Assembly: GCF_027579695.1 (NCBI RefSeq)
Contig: NC_083572.1
Coordinates: 18,638,421-18,702,420, forward strand
Length of the DNA: 64,000 nucleotides
Direction of reading: 5' to 3'
From: Neoarius graeffei
Lineage: Eukaryota > Chordata > Actinopteri > Siluriformes > Ariidae
Notes under the pieces: generated by a model
What the model saw: only the letters and a program-made list of their open reading frames with translations
What the model was told of the DNA's origin: nothing
Databases searched by the model: none
Position numbers and translations under genes: made by a program
Shown here: positions 10,301 to 21,813 of the stretch, piece after piece
How the letters are laid out: every line of letters begins with the position of its first letter
Numbering within the stretch: the first letter of the stretch is position 1

Positions 10301-13300
10301 GTGAGACATGCTTTATTAGATCTAGATTATAGTTTACACCTGTCGGAAATATAAAATGGATATTGTTTAGTTTACGATGACGTGGCGCTGAGAACCTGAT
10401 TGACAAGTGACGACACGAGTCGCAAATATCACTGTGGTCTTAAGGAATATCGCACTAAAATAACTCGAGGAAACTGATGTTTTAATAGCTGTGTCTCAAA
10501 GCGTACTGAGCTATACAGTACTGTACACAGCACTTATTTTGCATAAAGAGTGCACGTTTAATGGTAGCCATGGCAACTGGCCATGGCAAGTTTATGAAAA
10601 ATAATATTTGAAACAAGTTCATATAGTTATTAACGTGGGTGTTTGTGTTAGAGGAATCAAAACAATACTTTTTTCAGGGTTCCGAAAAATATTCTCCATT
10701 TTTTCCCTTGAAAAATAAAGTCAAAGAAGTACTCTTCACTTTTTCGTAGTTACCGACTTATCAAAGTGGACTTAATGCAGTTTTATACCAACCAAACTGG
10801 TACAATTCAAATATTTCTACAGATACAGCTAAGCTTCTCCATTATATATAAAATTTGGGCTCCACTCCAGCCTCTAATAAGAAAGACTTGATTTTGGGCA
10901 GCCTGTGCACCATCAAGCTAAAATAAACCTCTTTAGTTTGAGCTTACTTAAGGTTATTTTAGTATGGAGTTATTCAAATAACTCCATGCTAAAATAATCC
11001 AGCGCAAGCAAGCAGCCGTCCGCTCCTGCAGCCATGAAGGTGCTGGTCACACACCTGCTTGTCACACTGGGGGTAAAAATGGTGACCGCGGAGAGTTAGA
11101 GAGGAATGCGAGGAATGAGAGTGTCCCCCAGCATTGACCTTCAAGGGGAAATGTTTTCTCAGCAATGGCCTGAACCAAGGCCGGTTCTGTCTCAGGGCGC
11201 CGAATGTCGATAAGATATGAATTGTTTGGTCTTTCCAGACGCAGTCTTTGCACGTCCTCACCGCTCGTCCATATCTGTCCATTCCGTCCATTCTATTCAA
11301 ATTGATCTCCGAAAAACGTATTCCTTGCAAAGCTGAAAGCTGCTCCGAGATAACAACCATTTTGTGGTTAAAGTTCTGAATGTCCACAGTCCAAGTGCCA
11401 ACAGCTTTGCCCACCACTCCAATCATATCGGGCAGCTTTGTGGGGCTTTGAACAGCTGTCACCGTTGTCTGATTTCCTCGATATACCAGGGCAATGCCTA
11501 ATCCAATCAGCAAAAGTCCTGTAATCATGGTTCCGAATAGGTAGATATCTTCAATGTCCTCCACAGAAAGAATCGCCAGGCACACGACCCGCCACCGCTC
11601 CCACGCGTCCATCGTGTAACCAGCTGCAAACGTTCCAGCAGGACAAACGGGTTCCCCTGAACCCAAACTTCTCATCGAGAAAACTGTGTCAATTTCGTTA
11701 GGAGACCAGTTTATCAATTCCATGCTTTTTTAGTTTAGAAAGTAATGCAGGAAGAGTCTCTTCAAAAAGTACAGCAGACGAGACAAGACACAGAATCACA
11801 AGCAGGGAAAAAAAGGAGGGAGAGGGAGAGCAGAAAATGCGACTCATCATCAAGATAAAATAAACCTCTTTAGGTTGTTTTAGCATGGAATTATTCAAAA
11901 AAGATATTAGGACTCCCTTTACTTCAACACAAAACTTGATTTACAATTGAACAGAGTCGAGAAGAGGTTTAGAACAACCAACAGTGAAGGAATCTGATTT
12001 TCCCATTGACTTACAAACCCAACGCAGCAGGACACAGTGTTTTTCATCCTACGTTAATTAGACCAGGGGCGTTTCTATTCTAGCAACCACGTGACAAAAC
12101 AGTGTGATGTAGGCAACTGCCACCATGTTGGATGATATACAAATCCAGAATGCAAGGATAGGCACATAAGCAGACTAGTATATTTTATTGACATTTTGAT
12201 ATTCTAATTATTCTTTTTATATTATTAACCCAACAAACCTTTACATTTCAAAGAAAGATCTTTGACAAAATAGAGTAGTCAAGTTTATTTCTATAGCACT
12301 TTTAACAATAGACACTGTTGCAAAGCAGCTTTACAGAATTTGAATGACTTTAAACATGAGCTAATCTTATCCCTAATCTATCCCCAATGAGCAAGCCTGT
12401 GGCGACGATGGCAAGGAAAAACTCCCTCAGGTGAAATGAGGAAGAAACCTCGAGAAGAACCAGACTCAAAAGGGAACCCATCCTCATTTGGGCGACAACA
12501 GACAACATGACTATAACATTAACAGTTTTAACATGAAGTCAGTTTCGTTGATGTTATAAACTCTTCATTGATGGAAACTTGAGTGCAAAACTGTTCATGA
12601 CAACTGCAGTCCTAAAGTTAGCAAGTCAGCTGTAGTCCTCAGCCATAAAAGCATTACTGTAAGAGTCCAGAGCGTCTTCCAAGTGTGACTTCCAACTGTC
12701 CATATGGGGCCGTCCTCTACAGGAGCGATGTGATGAGACTCCGACCAGACATAGGGCATCAGGATGGATCAGGCAGGTCCGAGGAGCAGAAGAGGTCAGC
12801 ATCTCGATCTCAGGATCGACAAAATAGAGTACAAACACAGTCTAAAAGCATGCAATAAAAACATTACTAAGCAAGTAGATAATCGAGCGGCGGCTACAAT
12901 TATCGACACCTTAACGATCTTTTGGCCATTGCAAAAGTCGAATACATAAATTGTGCATGAATAATTACTCAAACTTCTACTGGAAAAAAACCCCGAGTTG
13001 ATTCCTGATTACGTAGTGCATCAGATCATGTGACACCGCGCCACAATTATCAACACCTTTGTCCACAGTTATCGATATCCAGATGATTATTTATAAAAAA
13101 AAATAATTGGTATGTGGTATTAAGTTAACAAAACATAGTTTTTATTTAAAATTTGTTTTACATCAATTTATATTTAGTACAAAATAGCTTTTATATAAAT
13201 ATATGGATGTCGGTGCTTACGTAAATGAAGAAGTAATTCTAATGTTTGTAAACAAATGAACTGATAATGTTTAACCTGTGTCAGAAAATCTTTTTGTTCC

Positions 13301-16300
13301 ACTTTCTAATTATTTTCGTAGATCACATTTTGTTAATCATTCGTTGTTGTTTGTATTAATTTCTAGTTTTGTAGTTTACCAATAAATGTCAACAGACAAT
13401 TGACATTGTAGCCGCATGGAAATCCAGGTCAAAGGTTGCATGTCATTCCTCGAACCAAAACCTTATATTTTTACATCTAAAAATATAAAATGTCTACTGA
13501 TATTGTAATATGTGGTAGATATTTACAACAAACTGCAAAAAAATTCTGAATGGAATAGAAAAATCTGAACATTTCAAGCATGTAATTTTTTATATGCTTG
13601 AAATTTAATTCTGGTCTAATTCTATTTATAGCAATAGGATTCCAAATACTCTATAAGCATTCCATTCTGTTATGAATCAGAAAAAAATTATTATAAAATC
13701 ACAGCACTTTTATTTTTTTAAAGTACTTCATCTACTTCAACAATGTTACACAAAGATAGATCCATAACAGGTGTAAATGTCACTGAATTCCACAGGGATA
13801 ATGGTGGACACTGCTGGTGAAAGTGATCACTATTATCGACACCTCACGTGACTTTTCAAACGCGCGTTTAGATATAAAATGGCGACTGTCAAATGAAAGA
13901 GTAAGAAACAAAGTAGGTTTCGACAAGGATATCATAAAATATCGGTGAATGTGATAAGTAAAAACATGTCCATGATCTTTCCACCATGCTTACCTGTTTT
14001 TTATTGTTAAATCTGAAAAGGTGTCGATAACTATGGACTGTTGATAATTGTAGCCACTGCTCTACTATTTTATGCTAATTTTATTTTCCTTTCATAGACA
14101 AAGTAAAATCACTCTAATCAAAAGGAACAATCGATGGGGATAAATCACACAAGGCAATGCCAAAGTATGCTCTCTTATCAAGTTAAATCAGCTTCCAATA
14201 TTTTTTTCTTACATTCCACCAATTCACAAGTCATACTTCTATTGCACTACTCCGTTTGAGATATTTGTAACCCAGTGAGTTCTGTCTGGCAACCACTTTC
14301 AGTGTGCGTCTCTGTTGGGAGGGTTTCAGGCTCAATTTTATTTGACTCTGGTACATCTGTAAAACAAAAAGTGCATAAGTAAAATGAAGTTATCTACTAG
14401 GTTACTGGAACGACATTGCGAAACTCTCACCTGGCAAAGTTGACCCACATTGTTCTCCTTGTGTATCCAAACTCAAATCTGCTTTTAATCTTTCAAATCT
14501 GGCTTTCTTGGCAGATCTTTCATTTATTCTGTTGCTTCTTGGTACTGCGAGATGAGTTTTCTTTTGTCTTGATGTTATCGTGTCCTAATTTGAGTGTTGG
14601 TGCTCAATCTGAATTTGTTTTATCGCGTAAGTTTGCCAGTGCTCCTGCAAGGTGAGAAGCAGAGAGAGTGTTCGCTCTAAAGCTCAAAAGTTCAATTTAA
14701 TCAGCAGAAAACATCGCTTTAATTAGCAGTGAACTCGTGCTAGATATAAAGTGGCCTTGCCCCTAAAATGACGAAATTCCAGGCCTGGTGGTGTCACATG
14801 CACATGAAGAATTGAAAAGACCAGGGGCTAAGTCAGGTTTTCCTGGGGCTTATATTTTTAAGGGAGATTAAAATTGATAGGTGCGGCAGCGGGGGCGTGG
14901 TCAAGTGGCGGTCTGTGACCAGAGGGCGGAGTCAGGGAAGGTAAGTGGCAGAATCACTGCACCTGATGTTAATTAACGTGTGTTTGTGTGTCTTCCCCAG
15001 TGACCGCGCCCTATTTAAGGAGAGAGCGAGAGCAGAGGAGAGCTCTCTCCCGAACCAGACACCAGATGTGTGTATGCGCGCGTGAGTGTCTGTCTATGTG
15101 TTGCTGAGAGACCACTGAAAAGTGTGTAAAATAAAAAGGATTTTAAAACTTAGTTCTGTCCTGCTGTCTTCTGTGCTCCTCCCACTCTTACGAACTGCAA
15201 CAGTGGTGCTGAATCCCGGGACGTGGAGCGCAGAAGAAGACGGCAGGACAGAACTAAGTTTCGAAATCCTTTTTATTTTACACACTTTTCAGTGGTCTCT
15301 CAGCAACACATAGACAGCCACTCACGCACACACACGTCTGGTTCGGGAGAGAGCTCTCTTCTGCTCTCGCTCTCTCCTTAAATAGGGCGCGGTCACTGGG
15401 GAAGACACACAAACACATGTTAATTAACATCAGGTGCAGTGATTCTGCCACTTACCTTCCCTGACTCCGCCCTCTGGTCACAGACCGACGCTTAACCACG
15501 CCCCCGCTGCCACAATAGGTTGGTGAGGTTATATCTAACTTTACAAGATATGATCATCCACACACATTCAAAGGTTCTGACATTTTTATTAGTGATTTTT
15601 GCGCTGCTCTTTTTAAATGTATGTAGTTCACTTCAGTTTCTGTCTCATTATTATCATCATCATCAACACCCATAATGTCTCAGGAAACTGACGCATGTGT
15701 CACCTGACTATTAAATATCACTAGTAAAATTAATCATCAGTTTAATAAAAAATATCATTTCTCACTCTCATATCTCTTCTTTGGAACCACAAAGACATCA
15801 ATTCTAAGCTAAATTACTATATTACAATATTCAAAATCCCAGATGACATCCAAGTAAGTTGTTTTCTATTCATCTCTTACTTTTTTTAAGGGCAAAAATA
15901 CCTAGGGGCTATAGCCCTGAGTGATGGGACCTAACGATGCCACAGCATTAGTCACAGGAACACAACACGCCATGTTGCCTGAAACATAGCTCCCTTCAGT
16001 CGCTTGTCGGCTGACAGCACTTTCACTTTGGCGGTTTTTCCTGACCCCTGTATTACTGACACTGCCCGATGTGCTCGGGAACAGTCGGGGCTCTGAGTGT
16101 GCCTCCCCCATGGCTGTTTCAGCCCTTAAATCATCCTCAGTGCTTGAAGAAGCCCAGCCCAAAACCTTCGTCAGCTTAGACTGTGCCATTGTTTGGTTCA
16201 TACAGAGATAATTACACCACCACAGCAGGAGGATAAAGACACATTGCGATTGGTCAAAAGCTTGGCGCTCATTTGGTCATTATGTGTAGTCGATTTTTAT

Positions 16301-19126
16301 TGGTCACAAGCACGCGCTCATTGTTTACACTCTGGCTTCCTGCCGTCTCTTCACTGGGGTTGGATTTTGGCAAACGGAGGGATTTATGGAGGGATTTCTA
16401 GAAAAGATGACTTATGATTATGATAATGATGACAAATACATTAGTCACTGTGACGACTGCTAGTAATTTTCTCTTCATGGATTATGAATTATGTTCGTCA
16501 ATGATGGATTATGAATTATGTTCGTCAATGATGATCGCCAATGGGAACCCTGATTTTTGACAAATGATCACTTCAGTGAAAACCCCTTATCATCGGTTAC
16601 CCCTAAATTTAAACTGAAGTACGGTAACTAGCATACTTGCTAATAGGCCGAAGCAAAATCACAGAATTTCAGTTTGACTTCTGAGAAACAACATTCCAAA
16701 AAATGACTAAATTTAAAGGAAAAGTCCACCCTGAAAAACATTAAAATATTTGTGACAAACAACCATACAGGTGTTAATTTGTTGATTGTTTCTGCATTTT
16801 TGTTATTCCTCTAACAGGAAAGCAGCTACCTGCCACGCTGATGTTACAGAGCACATTACTAGCACCGTTACAATAAAGGTTAATCCACTTGTTAAGCCAG
16901 GATGTAATGTCACAACCGTATTTCCGGGGTCAAACTTCGTCTTCTCAACATTTTGCAGTACTGTGTTGCTTGTTTTCTGAATAGATACGAGTCCAAAAAG
17001 CTATGCAATTGTCATGAAGGAAAACGTTTACTTGCTTTTAGTACTTATAATAATAAATATCCCATGCACTGAGAGGCTCCGGTAATGATGGATTCTCTGA
17101 GGTGACTGGCATGGTATTATTTTGTGAGGGGTACAGCCCTGGATAAAATAAAATAAAACGGTGTCTGCGTGGGTTTCCTCCGGGTGTTCCGGTTTCTCCC
17201 ACAGTCCAAAAGACATGCAGGTTAGGCTAATTGGTGGCTCTGAATTGACCGTAGGTGTGAATGTGAGTGTGAATGGTTGTTTGTCTCTATGTGTCAGCCC
17301 TGTGATGACCTGGCGACTTGTCCAAGGTGTACCCCGCCTATCGCCCATAGTCAGCTGGGATAGGCTCCAGCTTGCCTGCAACCCTGCAAAGGATAAGTGG
17401 TTATGGATAATGGATGAATGGATAATTATTCAAAAAAATGTCAGATCGGTGGTGTGCTTGACACGACATATCTTAGACATGTCAATTATGTGATTTTCAG
17501 AAACGTTTTACTGTTATACCCCCGCTCCGAAGTGGGGGTGGGGGTTACTGGTTTACCTCTGTCCGTCCATCCGTATTTCCGTCTGTCCAAAACACCCTTT
17601 TTCTCAGCAACCACAAATCATAGCCACTTGGTACCAAACTTCAGCTTGGGGTTCTATACCGTGTATACCGTTTTCAGGTCTGTTCCACATCAGCTTCCTG
17701 TTTACTGACTGAATGCATTTACGAAACATATAGGGTGGATAGATGCAGGTGCAGGGGAGAGCAGGTGCATTGCAAACTGTAGTCTTAATCCAAATTGCAA
17801 GGAGGAAGATGTGGTCAGGGACAGTTGATTCACAAACAGAATGTCAGAGGGCAGGCGAGTAGTCATAGTCAGGAATAAACGTAAGCAAAAGTCAAAAGCA
17901 CTAGGAGTCAGGCAGAATAATAAGGCTTCATATGCTCACGGACACAGAACAATATTTCGCACAGAGGTGAGTACTTGCAGAGTTTAAGCAGAGCAGTAAT
18001 TAGCCACATGATGCGGAACAGGTGTGCTTCTAGAATTCATTTGAGGTGGGGCACTGTGGCGTTTAGATGTAGTCCAGAGCGGCCATGTTTGAATACTGCT
18101 CCGAACATCGATTTTCTGCATTGTTACTGACAGTAAGCAGGTTAACGTTATAGCATCAAAACACAAATAAAAAAGCGCAAGCAGTTTTTACATGCAATGT
18201 CGTTTACATCTATCAGCAGTATATGGCTCACTGAAAAAAGGTGTGGACATTTTGAACCCATCGTTGTCCTCGGCACCTCTCAAAACAAACTACTGCCAAT
18301 GAAAAAGAGCTACAGCTTCTTTTTCTTACTCAGTGTTCTGCAGTGATGTTCATATTAATGAGAAACCCAACATGATAGTAGTTAAGACAGGAAACGTTGG
18401 TCTCAAAGTTATGGAATCCTCAGCTAATTAACAGTTATTCCATGAAATCAAGTCATACATGAGCTGATAGCCAATGAGGCGTGGAGCACTGAGTTGGCTA
18501 TAAGCCATGGATGACAAGATGGAGTGGAATAACTTTTATTCTATCCACATTCACTGGATTTTGAGAAACAGAGCATTTTTATTGTTATGTTTTGCAAATT
18601 TGATCAGAGGTGGGTAGAGTAGCCAAAAAATGTACTCAAGTAAGAGTATTGTTACTTTAGAATAATATTACTCAAGTAAAAAGTAGTTGTCCAATTAATT
18701 ACTTGAGTAAGAGTAAAAAGTACTAAGTGAAAAAACTACTCAAGTACTGAGTAACTTTTGTTTATTGATCAGGATGTCATAACAGGCAGAGATTTCATAC
18801 TGTATATATTTCACACAAACTGTGTGTGTGTAGTTCTGTGTATTAACAATAACAACAAGAAGCTCAAGGCAGTCTGCACATAAACCATAACACTGTGTGT
18901 GCACGCGTGCATGTTCACGCCATGAAGTGACTGTTCAGCTTTAACAGCAGCTGGCTCTCAATTTTGCACTGTGAAGCTGTGACCTTTTAGCCGTGAACAA
19001 GTGAAAACAATAATAAATTAAATATTAATTATTAATTAAATCTTTACAAAGTAACATAATAACAAAACAATGGGTAGAGGTTACAAAGAAAAAGAAGAAA
19101 AAGGCAGCCTGCACATAAACCATAAC

Positions 19127-19160
<34 letters not shown>

Positions 19161-21782
19161 CACTCCATGAAGTAACTGTTCAGCTTTAGGTGGTGTTTAC
19201 ATTAGACCATATCAGCGGATCATCAGATTAACGTTTTTAAAACGATTCGCGTCCACACAGCAACGCCAATACACGATTCGCGTGCACATAGCAACGCCAA
19301 TACACGGATACGCTAATCACATGACTAATTAGACGGCACGTAAGTTGAAATGTGTCAGTGCAGCTCAGCGCTTCCTCCTCAGTGGCTGCGCTCCAAATCA
19401 CTCCGCCCTGAACAGCGAGTGCCCTCTGGAGGGTGCGCACTCTGGCCCTGCGCAGCTCACAGAGCGCGCGAGTGAAGTGCACGAGCAGTGATTCGGGACT
19501 GAGCCGCTGTGTGTGTGATCCCAGTGCATATCGGGCATGCGCAAGTCACTCACCACTTGCAAGTGGAAGGATGGCAAGCCTAAAGACAATCATAACTACA
19601 CAATGGGCAGTATTTGCATCTTACCATGAACAACATTAAGAATGACAAAGCAAAGCATTATATTCATACTTTTATACTCTTTAATGAAAAACAAAAAGGT
19701 GATACAAGGCGGAAACAATAGCAGGAAGTGAAGTCCGCGCCATTTTTCAGCAGTCGCGTCACATGACCAACGTGCCATGAACAACGGCAGCGAATCGGGA
19801 AGGTGGATGTCACAGTGACGTTGTCCAATGACGACGTCAGCTAGAGCTCAGCACTGCGTTTCCTCGTATCTCAATGTTTACACAGCACCGGATCAGATAT
19901 GAACTGGGTTGAATACGTGGGCCCTGGCGGATTCAAGTTGTTCCACCTGTGGAATCGTTTCCCGGCATTTTAATGTGAACGGACAGTGCATCCGCGACGA
20001 AAACGAGACGGATACGGTCTAATGTAAACACCACCTTAACAGCAGCTGGCTCTCAATTTTGCACTGTGAAGCTGTGACCTTTTAGCCATGAACAGGTGAA
20101 AACAATAATAAATTAAATATTAATTAAATCTTTACAAAGTAACATAATAACTAGAGGTCTGCGCGGGACAGAATTTTCAGTCCCGCTCCCGTCCGCTCCC
20201 GCATTGTGCAGTCCCGCTCCCGCCCGCTCCTGCAAAGAATTATGATTTTCAGTCCCGCTCCCGCCCGCCATATTTTGTCCCGCTCCCGCCTGCAAATCCC
20301 GCATGATGCAGACGTTCGCGTTATTTCTCACGAAAGTTCTTGTCATTGGCTTGGGGAATTAAACATGCTGAGCTTAGCTGAGCTCTCCACTGACCGATCC
20401 TTCACCTAGCGCATATAGCGAGGGTGCGCGTTGCCAGGCGGCATGCGCAGCTGAGGCTTTACAGAGATACCCATTGTGAGCTTTACTAGAGGAGCTTTGC
20501 TGTTCTGCCATGATCGGAGATCTCAAACACGGAAGAGCGGAAAGGAATCGGAAACGTACGCGAGATTAGACCACATCCGCAAATTTAGGCATCTTAAAAT
20601 GTTTTTATTAATGCTAAATAAAATATCCAGCACAAATTATATATGATAGACATAAATTAATAATTTATAAATTTTATTTTAAACACATTTTTAGTTAGCG
20701 GGACTGCAGCTTATCACCTCTCCCGCCCGCTCCCGCATTGTGCACTCCCCCTCCCGCCCGCGCCCGCAATGAGCTTTCAAAATTTGTCCCGCGCTGCACT
20801 GCTTTGCGTCGGGTCCCGCGGGAGTGCAGGGCTCTAATAATAACAAAACAATGGGTAGAGGTTACAAAGAAAAAGAAGAAAAAGGCAGCCTACACATAAA
20901 CCATAACACTGTGTGTGTGTGTGTGTGTGTTCACTCCATGAAGTGACTCTTCAACTTTAACAGCAGCTGGCTCTCAATTTTGCACTGTGAAGCTGTGACC
21001 TTTTAGCTGTGAACAGGTGAAAACAATAATAAATTAAATATTAATTAATTAAATCTTTACAAAGTAGCAAAACAATGGGTAGAGGTTACAAAGAAAAAGA
21101 AGAAAAAGGCAGTCTGCACATAAACCATAACACTGTGTATGTGTGTGTGTGTGCGTGTGTGCGCGCGTGTGCATGTTCACTCCGTGAAGTGACTGTTCAG
21201 CTTTAACAGCAGCTGAACATCACACATAATATCTCCTCGTATGAAAAAGACTGGAAATAATCCTGTAAGATGTGATCAACGATGTTAATCCTTTCATCTC
21301 CCAAAAAGTTGTTTACTGGATCCATCTCGCAGAGGAGTTAGCAAGTGGAAGTAACAAGCAAAAAGGTTGCTAACTAGCTGCCAGTGCCCAGCTTGGCTGG
21401 GTGGTGGTGGGGATTGCTAGCAAGCGGTCAAGCTAACAAGCTAATGCCCTTCCTTTTGTGAACAAGCACTTGTAGACAAGTAATAAAACAAATCTCACAG
21501 AAAAAAACACCTAAAGCCTTCACAAATCCCTCTAATCCACAACAAATACAGTAACTTGAAAAATGGAGATTTCACAAACGATATGTTACACGTTTTGTTA
21601 TTTAGTAAGTTTTCACCAGTATTCCATTCCCAGTTTTTGACCAGAGCCGTGTACAACTGTAACGCTATTGAGGAGCTGACATTAGGCGAGCAACCTTATT
21701 TTCATGAGCATTTTTTGGTTTCACATCAATAAAAAGTGATTGTTAGGAAGATTTTTTTGTAGTTTTATTTCTTGGTTCTCTG

Positions 21783-21813
<31 letters not shown>

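Larger units (their letters stand above)
18845..21215 (+). repeat. Tandem array of a roughly 230-bp unit
   Basis: A unit with AAGGCAGYCTGCACATAAACC, ACACTGTGTGTG repeats, CAGCTTTAACAGCAGCTGGC and CAATTTTGCACTGTGAAGC recurs four times, starting near 18866, 19103, 20884 and 21106. The second unit is split by two transposons. The intact units show the empty sites of those insertions and so prove their exact borders. Confidence 0.85.

Noticed and set aside
15902..16201. 99-codon minus-strand frame as a gene
   Set aside because: Serine-rich, no domain, no splice context and no second copy in the window.
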